From Voacanga thouarsii (lineage: Eukaryota; Streptophyta; Magnoliopsida; Gentianales; Apocynaceae), in the NCBI GenBank assembly GCA_026120185.1, contig JANUWF010001822.1, forward strand, positions 1-64,000: 64,000 nt of DNA, in the 5' to 3' direction. Of the stretch, positions 21,522-31,983 are shown piece after piece; position 1 is the stretch's first letter; each line of letters starts with the position of its first letter. The notes below the pieces were generated by a model. That model saw nothing but the letters and a program-made list of their open reading frames with translations. It searched no databases and had not been told where the DNA came from. The position numbers and the translations under genes were made by a program.

Positions 21522-22912
21522 TGATGCATAAATTTTAGGTGTATAAAAATCATCAAATTTAAATCCATCCCTTAGTCAAGTTTTAATTAAAATGTTAATC
21601 TCAAAATACACATATGAGGAAGTATACTCATCGCAAGCATAGCATAGAGAATTAACGAGTATCGATCCTCAAAGGAATAAGTACACACTAATAACTTTTT
21701 ATTCATTATTTAACCGACCCAATAAAGTGATAAAATAATAAAGAAAAAATAAAGAAATATATACAACTCAAGGATGTAGGAATATTCAATTTAGACAATT
21801 ATATTAGAAAACATAATAATGAATCATCTAGCAATTATTTCAATTAATCATCATATTGGCATCATGAAAGAATATAAAGTAAAATTCAATCATTTTCCAA
21901 GTCATGAATCTACTTATATAGACTCCACTTCTTTCCGAATTCATGGAGTCACTATCTTTTGATTAAATTAGCAGATTTCACAATCAAGCCAATATAACCA
22001 AAACATGCATTAAACTCAATTCCTCATAAATATAAAATTAGCTAATAACCCTTTGCTCGAGATAAAATCAACTAATCTTTGATCACTTTAGTCCTTTAAT
22101 CTTAAACTTCATTTCCCAAATCCATTAAGATTTGATAAATACAAAATCAATGCAATGAACCTCCTAACATCATTTCCTAAGTCAATTAGAAGAACTTGCA
22201 TCAATAACCAATTATAACAAGTAATCAAACACCAAAGATGATAGAAAATTGGTCAAATAACTAAATTAACACAAAACCATGAATCCTAAAATAATATTAA
22301 ATTACAAAGAAAACATTGAATACATCACTGTTAAAGAATAAGAAAATAAAGGTAAAAGAAAGCACTCATAGACAAGCCTCATTTTTCTCCCTTGAAGACT
22401 CTTTTGTGTTTTCTCTTGAATTTTTTTCTCTTGGAATTTTTTCTCGAACAACCCTCTTGTGTTTTCTCTTGGTTTTGTAGGTTTCTTTGATGCCAAATTC
22501 GTTACTTGAGAAGTCTTGGCCGAGTAGAATTTGGAAAATACCAAAATCTTTGAAAAATTACTAAATTCGTGCGCAAGATTTTCGCCTCTCCAGAGTGAAC
22601 TTGGCGCTGAATCTAGTCGACCCACCTGGCACCAGGTGTGTTTTGTTTTTTTCCCTGAAGCTACTCTGTTTTCACTATTTTTTCAAACTGGACCTTTGGT
22701 GCCTGGTGCTTTAGCTAGACCTGGCGCCTGGTTTATTCTGGAACTTTCATTTTTTTTTTCTTGAAATCAACTCAAATCTACAAAAATTTGTCAAAAATAC
22801 TTTCTATAATCAAAATGTCAAATAGGAAGGAATATATCTATTTATTACATCAAAAGTATCTTAATTTAACATCAAATAACTAGCAAAATAGTGATGATTT
22901 TAACCCTTATCA
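21522..22912 (-). repeat. 3' LTR of the non-autonomous element
   Basis: 1391 bp, plus-strand TGATGCATAAATTTT to AACCCTTATCA. Aligns with 25904-27319. A GGCGC/GGCACCAGGT cluster lies at about 22600-22735. Confidence 0.9.
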
Positions 22913-24950
22913 CATATCCTCCACACTTGAACTTTTGCTTGTCCTCCAACAAAACATTTGAGCTAAGAAAATTATCAAGAAAACACAAGCCTTTATTCTT
23001 CCACAAATTTTGAAACATATCAAGGATTATAACTTTTCTTCAAACTTTAGATAAAACTTTTTCCATTTATCAAACCATTTGAAAACAATTAAACTTTGAA
23101 ATATTTGATAAGACATCAGAAAACTTTCGAAGTCAAATTAATCACGTTGAAAATTATTTCACCCTTTCAAGTAAGAACATAGATAACATGAATTACATAA
23201 GTCAAGCTCTCTACCAACTCAAGCATTATAAATCTAAAAAAATTGCACAACTTAAGTCATGATGTAAGGAAAACACTCAAAACTTTCTTCTCTCAATTTT
23301 TTTCAATAACTTAGAGAATTGATAGCCTTAAGTATATGGATTTCTTTTCATACAACGTATTGGCCTCCTTGTAGTCATCATTCATCATTTTTTTCAATCT
23401 CTTTCCTCTCTTTTGCTCTTGGTAATTCATAATCTCAAGAAAGAGAATTTCTCTTCACTATTCGTATTAGCCCCCATAATCCAGTAAAAACAATACTTTC
23501 TCACCTTCAAAGAGGAAACAACAGTCAAGTCCTTTTTCTCAAGTTTCAACTTACAAAATTTTTTCACAATTTTCCACAATCTTCCCACTATAAAATCTTT
23601 TATCTCCTTACATTCCTTATCACAACTCAAAGCTAAATAAAGTTTAAACCCACAATACAAGACTTAACCAATAACTTTCTCCACATTCATCATATTCTCC
23701 ATATTCAAACTAGATGAGTCAAATAATACTCAAACACCAATACATAAACAAGATTAATCCAAATTCTCAAGTCTTACAAATATCCTATCCATTAAACCAA
23801 TTTCATAAAAATCCATCAAATAAATGACAAAAATTCATATCTAAGTAAGAAAAAGAATTACATCATTGCTTAACAATGAAAACCACAAAAAATTTTGAAA
23901 ATTTTCACACAAAAAATAAAAAAGAAAAATGATATGGAACATATCTTCAATATCTAAACTCTCCCCCCACACTTAAACGGGACATTGTCCTCAATGGCAA
24001 AAAATACAACAATGAAAGCAAAACCAAGAAGACCAAAAGAATAAAGAGGAAGAAGAAAGAGAAGAAAATACTTCCATTGCAAAGTAGCTCCAATTTTCCA
24101 ACCTTTATTTTCAAAAGCATAAACAAAATTGCTTCTGAATTTCAAAAATTTTCAAAGTAACTCAATACCAAGAAAATACCAAGATAGTTGATAAAAACTT
24201 AGACAAAAAATACCACCAAACCACTCCTCCACACTTAAACTGGTCAATGTCCTCATTGGCAAAAAATTAACACATGAAAACATTTCCAAAGGGACCAAAA
24301 ATGGTAAATGAGGTTGAAAGTTAAGCAATACTATGGTAAAGGAGGTAGAAATTTAAGCAATACACCCCAAGTGCAATAAGTTCCAATAGATATCAAAAAT
24401 TAAAATAGAGAAAATGGATAGTCTAAGAAGACTTTATTCCTACTTGCAAAAGAAAACACAAATAAAAGCACGAAGAAAATAATTACAAAATAAAGACACA
24501 CCTAAATAAAAAAATAAACTAAAGAAAAATACTAGTAAAATTCCTAACAAAGTATATAAAGACACGACTTACTCTCCCACACTTAAGATGGAAAATATTT
24601 TCCTTATTTGAGAGAGGAAAAACAAAAAACTTAACAAAACCAAACACAAAATAAAAATACAAACTCTTTCTACTCATCATCCTTTCTCATCAAACCTTTA
24701 GAAAAGAGATTAAAGCTCAAAGTAGAAGATAGACATGATGAATATAGAAGGAAGAGAGGTGTGCAAAAAATGGAGGGTTCATGAAAATAAATTTTCTCAA
24801 TAAAGCAAAACACATAAACCTCATTCTCTAACATTCCTTCAAACACACAAATATTTTTGTCAACAAATAAATGCATATGATTTTTAAAGAATGCATGAAA
24901 GTTGAAATCACCTATAACCCTTTAAAAGATTTGTCACAATGAAAATTCCC
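22913..24950 (-). other. non-coding interior with repeated polypurine-like modules
   Basis: About 2 kb with no recognisable coding. On the minus strand AAGTGTGG(G)GGAG-like purine tracts occur next to the 3' LTR (about 22915-22930), at about 23960-23980, 24230-24250 and 24572-24590; the middle two are preceded by a GAGGACAATG-type stretch. The tract next to the LTR is the likely polypurine primer. Confidence 0.6.
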
Positions 24951-25538
24951 TTAAAAACTTAGCAATTGAGTTTTTAAAGATGAGATTAAGAAATCCATAC
25001 TTTTCAATGTTTCTACAAATACCAAGTTATCTTCCTGAAATTGGGGTGAAAGGTAGAATTTGTCAATATCCTTCAAGGACTTCTTATGATGAATCACGAA
25101 TAAATCTAACTTCTTGAGTCATGTTAAACTACATACATCATCATTTGGACCATTATCCTTCAAGAATAGAGAGAAACCTAAGAAATTATGTGAAAAAAAT
25201 AGATTAGAATTATTAGTACATAGAGGAGAATCAAATACCTCCTTTTCCACATTGGGCAATTGTTCTTTATTTCATCTCTCCTCTCTTTGAGGGTCCTTTT
25301 GTTCAAGTGTATGGGCCTTTATAACATCTTCAACTAACTTAGCTAGTTGTGTTTTTTGATGGCTTATTCATTGGGAAGATTCTTCGTACCCCTTAATCGA
25401 TGAATTTGTATTGGCCACAAAAGAATTCACTAATGTTTCTAATGACGTATCACTAAAAACATCAATGTGAGCTTGTAAACTTGCCAATCTATCATTATTG
25501 TATCTCTTTTGATTTTGTGCCCAAAAATAATTGTCCAT
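24951..25538 (-). pseudogene. unrecognised ORF of the non-autonomous LTR family, copy 1
   Basis: Starting at the ATG at 25538 the minus strand reads MDNYFWAQNQKRYNNDRLAS, then SFVANTNSSIK, KTQLAKLVEDVIKAHTLEQK, DPQREER, a TGA, then NKEQLPNVEK, FSHNFLGFS, LKKLDLFVIHHKKSLKD and EDNLVFV. The copy at 45941-46531 aligns along the whole length at amino-acid level and has the TGA at the same place. This copy has two further stops (after ESSQ and after CSLT). A helical first half and a mixed second half; I know no family. It lies shortly downstream of the PBS, where gag would be. Confidence 0.55.
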
Positions 25539-25880
25539 GATGATGTCAACCCTGCGCTCAAAGAAAAATAAAAATCAAATAAAAAACAAAAACAAAAATA
25601 ATATAAAAATAAAGAAAAGAAAAAAAGGGAAAAAATAAATTATAGAAAAATAAACAAAAGAAAAACACACACATTAAATATATTCACAAACTATCTAAAC
25701 ACAAAAGTTAGTGGTATTTACAAGTACAACATGAACTAAGCTAGTCAATTAAGGCACACAATGTACAAACAACAAGATATATCACCAATTTACACAAAGA
25801 ATATATATATACATATACATATTTACATATAAACATATAAATGTGGTTAAATTAATAAAATCTAAGCTTTCATGATATTG
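25539..25880 (-). other. leader of the non-autonomous element
   Basis: A-rich plus strand (AAAAATAAAA stretches) and a short TA run near 25804-25820; no coding signal. Confidence 0.5.
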
Positions 25881-25897
25881 TTCCCGGCAACGGACCA
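25881..25897 (-). other. PBS, tRNA-Asp type
   Basis: The minus strand reads TGGTCCGTTGCCGGGAA, six bases after the LTR, close to the TGGCGCCGTTGCCGGGGA site of Tat/Athila gypsy elements, which pairs with plant tRNA-Asp. Confidence 0.75.
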
Positions 25898-25903
25898 AAA
25901 ACT

Positions 25904-27319
25904 TGATGCTTAAATTTTGGGTGTATAAAAATCATCAAATTTAAATTCATCCCTTAGTCAAGTTTTAATTAAAACATTAATCCCAAAATACATATACGTG
26001 TAAGTATACTCATCGCAAGTATAGTATAAGGAATGAAAGAGTAACGATTCTCTAAGGAACAAGTACACACTAATCACTTTTCATTCATTGTGTAACTGAC
26101 CCAATACAGTGATAAAATAATAAAGAGAAAAATAAAGAAATATATACAACTCAAATATGTAAGAATATCCAATTTAGACAACTATCTTAAAAAACATGAT
26201 AATGAATCATCTAGCAATTATCTCAATTAATCATCATCTTGGCATCATGAAGGAATGCAAAGTAAAATTCAACCATTTTCAAAGTCATGAATCTACTTAT
26301 ATAGACTCTACTTCTTTTCCAATCCATGGAATCACTATCTTTTGATTAAATTAGCAGATTTCCCAATCAAACCAACAAAATCAAAATATGCATTAAACTT
26401 AATTCCTCATAAACATGAAATTAGCTAACGACCCTTTACTCGAGGTGAAATCAACTAATCTTTAATCACTTTAGCCCTTTAATCTTAACTTTGTTTCCCA
26501 AGTCCATTAAGATTTAATAAATACGAAATCAATGCAATGAAACTTCTAACATTGTTTCCCAAGTCAATTAGAAGAACTTGCATTAATAACTAATGATAAT
26601 AAGTAATCAAACACCGAAGATGATAGAAAATTAATCAAATAACTAAATTAACACAAAACTATGAATCCCAAAATAATGTTAAATTACAAAGAAAACATTG
26701 AATACATCATTGTTAAAGAATAAGAAAACAAAGGTAAAAGAAAATACTCATAGACAAGCTTTCTTCTTTTCCCTTGAAGACTCTCTCGAATAACCCTCAT
26801 TGAATGGTGAATCTCTCATTCATTGAGTGATTGAAAATTTTTGCCCTTGGATTCACTCTTTTTCTCTTGTGTTTACTCTTGGTTTTATAGGCTTCTTTGA
26901 TGCCAAATTCGTTGCTTGAGAAGTCTTGGCTAAGTAGGATTCAAAAAATACCAAAATCTTTGAAAATTTACTAAATTCGTGCATAGGATTTTTGCCTCTC
27001 CAGAGTAGACCTGGCGTTGAGTCCAGTCGACTCACCTAGCACCAGGTGTGTTATATTTTTTCCCCTGAAGCTGCTCTATTTTCACTGTTTTTCTAGACTG
27101 AACTTGTCGCCTAGTGCCTTAGCTAGACCTGGCGCCTGGTTCATTCTAGAACTTTCACTTTTTTTACTCAAAATCAACTCAAATTTACACAAATTTATCA
27201 AAAACACTTTCCACAAGTAAAATGTTAAATAGGAAGGAATATGTCTATTTATTACATGAAAAGTATCTTAATTTAACCTCAAATAACTAGAAAAATAGTG
27301 ATGATTTTAGTCCCTATCA
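25904..27319 (-). repeat. 5' LTR of the non-autonomous element
   Basis: 1416 bp, plus-strand TGATGCTTAAATTTTGG to GTCCCTATCA, followed by the AAGTT duplication. The GGCACC/GGTGCC-type cluster is at about 27010-27145. Confidence 0.9.
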
Positions 27320-27324
27320 AAGTT

Positions 27325-27953
27325 ATTATGAATAAACACTTTAACCTGAGTATTATTAGTGCGTAAAAGAAATCCCTTTGGTAATAAAAAGTAAAATAAT
27401 TTTTGACAACTTTTTATTACTACCAAAAGTTCTTTTTCATCGATATGATAGCGTTGTTATGTATCATTAAAGGTACCAGAACAATATCTACATAAAGATT
27501 TGCCTATCTTTTCATGTTGAGAATTATAATATATCTTTTTGAGTACTCCACTCCATCCATATTCTGAAGCATTTGTTTCTAAAATCAAATTGTCTGTATC
27601 TTTTGGTAACTTTAATTTAGGCATATCCTGACATTTCTTCTTGATATGTTCGACTTGATCTTCTAAATATCGAGAAAATGCAAAGATTTTATCTTTCTTT
27701 AGTAATTCTTGAAATGGTTTTCTTAATGCCACTAGATTATCTATAAAATTTGAGGCATAATTAAGAATTCAAAGAAAACTTTGTACTTTTTTTTTTTTTT
27801 TGACTAACTTATCAGGAAATCCTGAAATCTTTTCTAAATATGGCTTTGTAATTAGATTCCAGTACAATCTATTTGCATTCCTAGGAATTCTATCTCCTTT
27901 TGTGCAACTCTTTTTTCTTAGACAAACCTAATCCATGTTCTATACATAAATCT
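27325..27953 (-). pseudogene. caulimovirid RT connection and RNase H N-terminal part
   Basis: From high to low coordinates: EHGLGLSKKK, then (after frame changes) LITKPYLEKISGFPDKLV, and the open stretch 27457-27732 with LRKPFQELLKKDKIFAFS, KLKLPKDTDNLILETNAS, WSGVLKKIYY and CRYCSGTFND. A further piece, IDEKELLVVIKSC and LFYFLLPKGFLLRTNN, precedes the element at 27319. This is the pararetroviral RT thumb/tether and RNase H. The first RNase H acid is Asn here (LETNAS, near 27573), so activity would be lost. A poly-T run at 27788-27801 disrupts the frame. Confidence 0.87.
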
Positions 27954-28269
27954 CACTACAAGAAATCTTTTGGATTTCCTAGCAATAGTTCAAGTTGGTA
28001 GCACCTTTCAGGGAGAAATATTACGAGGGAACCGTGACAAATCCGTGACAAATGCCACTGATTTTCCATCTATACTTTATTTAGAAATACTTTCTGTAGC
28101 AAATTTGTGGCAATCTACCACGAATTTGCCACGGAAGCATTGTTAAATAAGTTGTATGTGGCAAATCTGTGGCAGATTGCCACGGATTATTAAAAATTAA
28201 AAATTTTTAACTGTGGACCACAACCATCTTCATGGACCAGCCACACTGGATCGCAACTCCTAAATTGTT

Positions 28270-28352
28270 CAAGAATTGCCCAATGCAAGACTCGAACCCA
28301 TAACCTCAGAAACGCAGAGGTTGTGTTTAGTCGCTGAGCTACGACAATTGTT
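28270..28352 (-). repeat. tRNA-derived (SINE-like) sequence inside the CACTA element
   Basis: The minus strand has an A box TAGCTCAGCGA (28331-28341) and a B box GGGTTCGAGTC (28289-28299), with an ACCTC/GAGGT stem between them. It resembles a degraded tRNA or SINE head. No clear SINE tail or duplication is seen, and no functional tRNA fold is claimed. Confidence 0.5.
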
Positions 28353-28562
28353 GATGCTATCTTTTATTTTTTATTATTTAAACTATTTTGAACAATCTTT
28401 GTATGCATTTTTTTTTTAAAAAAATAAAAGTATTATAGCAAAATATAATAATCATATTAAATTCAATATAAAACCATATTATTCAAAATAAAAAATATTT
28501 TGTATGTTTATATAAATTTAAAATTTTATATACTGTCAATTATATTATCTTTTTTATTAAAA

Positions 28563-28571
28563 GATTTATAC

Positions 28572-28607
<36 letters not shown>

Positions 28608-28684
28608 CTACACACACACACACACACACACACATTTATATACATATACACACACAAATACACACATACACACACATATTCATT

Positions 28685-28718
<34 letters not shown>

Positions 28719-28862
28719 CATATATTCTTATATATACACACACACACATACACACATATATTCATATACATATATGTATATATATATACATATACATATA
28801 TATATATATATTTATATATGTATGTATGTATACACACACACACACACACACATTCATATACA
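28563..28862. repeat. compound TA/TG/CA microsatellite
   Basis: (TA)n then (TG)n directly facing (CA)n across a TCTA centre at about 28588-28634, then alternating CA and TA runs to 28857. Frames through it encode only HT/YI repeats and are not genes. Confidence 0.9.
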
Positions 28863-30248
28863 TAAATTTGAAGGTAGTCGGGTATATTTTGGCTTGTAAT
28901 CTCACAAAATAATAAAAATATTAAAATATTACAAAAATAAAATCAAAATGTATGAAATAAAAATAAAAATAATAAAAATTAGAATAAAAGAGGAAAAAAT
29001 AAATCTGTGGCAAATCCCTCGTAATTTGCTAGGGATTGCCATGGATTAAGACAATTCGTAGCCACGAATTTGTCACAGAACACGTATAAAATTTTCTTAT
29101 TTTTTTATCACTATTGTACCTAATATATTTTTTATATATTCTAAATGGTAATGTAGTTAATTGCACTGATATTTCCAATAGCTTTTGTTGTCAAAATCTT
29201 TAAAATTTTTTATTTTAATACACACATATATTTTGACACACAAAAATATTATATTCTATTTTAAATTCGTATCAATTCTTTTTCAAGAATAAATAAGTTA
29301 GAGATAAAAAAATAAAATGTTTATAAAACGTTTGACCATTTTAATCAAAATGTATGGAATAAAAATAAATGTAATAAAAATTAGAATAAAAAAGAAAAAA
29401 ATAAATCAGTGGCAAATCCCGGGCAATTTGCTAGGGATTTGCCACGAAAAATAATTAATGAAAGTTTCTTATTCTTTTTATCACTATTTTATCTAACATA
29501 TTTTTTGTATATTCCAAATGGTAATATAGTAAATTGCACTGATATTTCCAATGGCTTTTGTTGTCAAATTAAAAATAGAAAGATAGAAGGAAATGAAAAT
29601 TTTTAACTACAAATAAGAAAGAAAATTGTTCAAATCAACTAAAGGTAAGATCAGGAATTTTAAGGTATGGAATAAATATTAATACAAATTAATATAATAA
29701 AAAATCGAATAAAAAAGAAAAAATAAATTCGTGGAAAATCCCTAACAGATTGCCATGGATTTGTCATGGAACTAGTTAGGAAATACTTAATTCTGTGACA
29801 AATTCGTGGCAGACTGTTACTAATTTGCCACAGAATTAAGTATTTCCTAACTAGTTCCGTGGCAAATCTGTCACCGATTTGTCACGGAATTAATTTGAAA
29901 GTAATTAATTATATGGTAAATTCGTGGCAAATTGCCACGGATTTTCCATGGAGGTTTGTATCAATATTTGACTATTTTGCTATGGACATTTTCCATCGCA
30001 AATTGGTAGCTAATTTTTCTCCTATCCTTTATTTTTTTGCTATGGATCTGTGAGGGAAAATCTTTGCATCTCCGGTTACTACAATATTCGCAGCAAGTCC
30101 GTGATAAATAGCTACGGATTTGCTACAATTATATTGCCGTGGCAATTTGCTATGTCGTCTTCTTTCGTGGCAATTCCGTGACAAATTACCACGGAATTTT
30201 TTCCGTAGCAAATTTCCACGACAAATTAACAATTTTCTTGTAGTATTT

Positions 30249-31019
30249 GCATAAATATCTAAATGTTTTAGATGTTCAGCAGCTGTATTAGATAAGATGA
30301 GAATACCATATATATAAACAAAAATAAAGCTATAAGCTCTAAAGATATTATCCATTTTTGTTGAAATATCTGTGGGGTATTCTTTAAACCAAAAGGCACA
30401 ACCAACCATTCATACTGAACTTGTGAGGTTGAGAATGCAGTATAATGAATTCTATTCGGATGCATTTTTATCTGGTAAAATCCACTCTTACAATTGAATT
30501 TTGAAAAGACCTTGTTGCTAGTCCAGTTGATCAAGCTTTTTTTTTTTTTTTTTATAAAGGTAGGAAGTATCCATCGAAGACTGTATTATCATTCAACTTT
30601 TTATAGTTAATCAGCATTCTTACCTTATTTCTAACTATCTCTGCATGATTCCTTACAATAAAAACAGGAGAACTATATGTAGATTTACTAGCACGAATCA
30701 ACTTTAAATGTAATAATTAATTCCTGAACCTATTTTTGCATTTCCTCTTGATTGGTGGGATTATATGTCACTAGGGGAATGCGGATTGTCTTATCTTTAT
30801 CTTTTATTCGTAATGAAGCTAGTAACTGGGTTTTTATTCCACATTGCAAAGGGTTTTTTGTATAGCATTGTTTTAACTTATCTATAGCATATCCCGTGGA
30901 GGCTTCTAGCTTATCTAACAATATTTTACACTGTAAAAGCGGTGTTCCTTTTAGAAAAATTGAGTTGGCCGCATAACCTAAGACACCTGCTGGGTTGTGC
31001 AAGGGTGAAAAAGAATTGG
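30249..31019 (-). pseudogene. caulimovirid reverse transcriptase core
   Basis: From 31002 down: VLGYAANSIFLKGTPLL and IRIPLVTYNPTNQEEMQK, the region leading into RT; then, with frame changes, SPVFIVRN and RMLINYKKLN; then VFSKFNCKSGFYQIKMHP, YTAFSTSQVQYEWLVVPFGL and KNTPQIFQ; and in another frame MDNIFRAYSFIFVYIYGILI. The catalytic box that is YxDD in the family is YIYG here (30305-30316), so the enzyme is dead. A run of T at 30538-30553 marks another break. It copies pregenomic RNA into DNA in the intact virus. Confidence 0.88.
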
Positions 31020-31429
31020 ATAAGACTTAGCATAAGCATGTTTAATACATTTGACAGCTATCGAATGATGACAAGGAGTCTTAAAAATAATCTAATGTAG
31101 AGTAGTATCAAAGATAACTTTGTGGAATAATTGTAAGAAATTATTCCCAAGTAAAATATCTATACCGGTATTATAGAAATAAAAAGGTGGACACTTTATT
31201 AAAAATGATCCAAGTAAAATAATTGGAATTCTATTCCTTTATCAATTTCAATTGTATGATTGGAAATATCTTTACCTTTTATTGTTTTCAGGGTCTGATG
31301 ATATTGAGTGGGAAAACACTCAGATCGATACAAGCAAGATTCTGAACCACTATCAACATATGTAGCAAAATACTCTACTTTATAATCAGGATATGTAAGT
31401 CCTATAGGTATATAAATACTATAAGGACC
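31020..31429 (-). pseudogene. caulimovirid aspartic protease (canonical)
   Basis: The minus strand reads YFATYVDSGSESCLYRSECF with the active-site D-S-G at about 31346-31354, followed after about 55 residues by GIDILLGNNFLQLF (about 31130-31170), the C-terminal signature of the caulimovirid retropepsin. A frame change separates the two halves. It lies directly upstream of RT, as in all caulimovirids, and would process the capsid-polymerase polyprotein. Confidence 0.83.
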
Positions 31430-31635
31430 AATCATCGAGGTATATATATATATCAATTTTCCATTGTAGGTTATCTTTAAACCGTAAGAGGTGATCTGAT
31501 ATGATTTTACCTTTTCTAAAAAGGTATTACCTAACATTATTTCTAATGTATCATTGACACCTTCATTTTCAATGAGTAATCTAATAACAATTGATTCATT
31601 ACCAAATCGAAGTATGGTTTCTATAGCTTCATGAA
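31430..31635 (-). pseudogene. second half of the upstream retropepsin-like module
   Basis: EAIETILRFGNESIVIRLLI then LEIMLGNTFLEKVKSYQITS (LGNTFL at about 31520-31534) and GLKITYNGK, in the same open stretch as the canonical protease. The LGNTFL segment resembles the end of a retropepsin fold; its matching start (DTSA) is at the other end of the insertion, 4180-4191. The viral sequence begins at 31635 against an AC repeat. Confidence 0.6.
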
Positions 31636-31685
31636 TACACACACACACACACACACACACATGTATATATATCAATATGCAAATA

Positions 31686-31716
<31 letters not shown>

Positions 31717-31770
31717 GAATATGTATATATATATATGTATGTATATAAGAATATATGAATATTTTAATAT
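31636..31770. repeat. AC and TA dinucleotide repeats
   Basis: (AC)n at 31636-31661, then TA-rich imperfect repeats with GAATATGTATAT units like those at 4020-4100. Right flank of the viral insertion. Confidence 0.88.
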
Positions 31771-31774
31771 ATAT

Positions 31775-31983
31775 TAGTCCCTAAATTTTTTATATTTTCA
31801 AAATCCCCCCTAAAAAATTTCAAACTAGTCCTTGATTTTTTAATATTTATAAATTAACCACAAAACATTTTTCAATTTAGTCCTCAAATTTTGATTATTT
31901 ATTATATGACAATAAAAAAAATTTTAGATTGGTCACTAAATTTTTAAATATTTATAATATGTCCTCCAAAACTTTTTGCCATT
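31775..31983. repeat. four-copy minisatellite, unit about 52 bp
   Basis: Imperfect units begin at 31775, 31826, 31878 and about 31930, each opening TAGTCC or a near variant, followed by AAATTTTT, TATTTATAA and an A-rich tract. Unit lengths of 51 to 54 bp are read by eye. Confidence 0.6.

Larger units (their letters stand above)
21522..27319 (-). mobile_element. non-autonomous gypsy-type LTR element (LARD-like)
   Basis: 5.8 kb with two LTRs (21522-22912 and 25904-27319) and perfect AAGTT duplications at 21517-21521 and 27320-27324. On the minus strand: 5' LTR, PBS resembling the tRNA-Asp type of Tat/Athila elements, an unrecognised ORF, non-coding DNA with repeated purine tracts, polypurine tract, 3' LTR. 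No gag, protease, RT or integrase is found. It must have used proteins of an autonomous relative such as the element at 40695. Confidence 0.88.
27954..30245. mobile_element. non-autonomous CACTA-type DNA transposon
   Basis: 2.29 kb beginning CACTACAAGAAA and ending TTTCTTGTAGTA, an inverted-repeat pair with one change in the last base. The 3-bp flanks are TCT (27951-27953) and TTT (30246-30248). Both ends carry many copies of short subterminal motifs of the type GTGGCAAATTCGTGGCA in both orientations (28000-28190, 29005-29090, 29410-29450, 29730-29960, 30090-30230), typical of CACTA transposase-binding regions. No transposase is encoded. It interrupts the viral reverse transcriptase just after the catalytic region. 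Confidence 0.85.
4131..31635 (-). other. endogenous caulimovirid (plant pararetrovirus) genome, permuted and heavily interrupted
   Basis: Viral pieces on the minus strand lie at 31635-30249, 27953-27325, 21521-21140, 12937-12351, 10814-10660, 9267-9258 and 7536-4131, about 6.5 kb in all. Read in that order they give protease, reverse transcriptase, RNase H, promoter/leader, initiator-Met PBS, small ORFs, coat protein and movement protein, then return to the protease region: one turn of a circular genome opened inside protease. Both breakpoints carry ATGAA and abut dinucleotide repeats. Coat protein upstream of movement protein recalls cavemo- and solendoviruses rather than petu- or florendoviruses, where movement protein comes first. 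Every long gene has stops or frameshifts. No transactivator (TAV) gene is seen; it may have been lost in the deletion at 12938/12939. Confidence 0.88.

Noticed and set aside
28500..28899. Two overlapping frames of 100-120 codons
   Set aside because: Pure microsatellite translation (HTHT, YIYI) inside the CACTA element.
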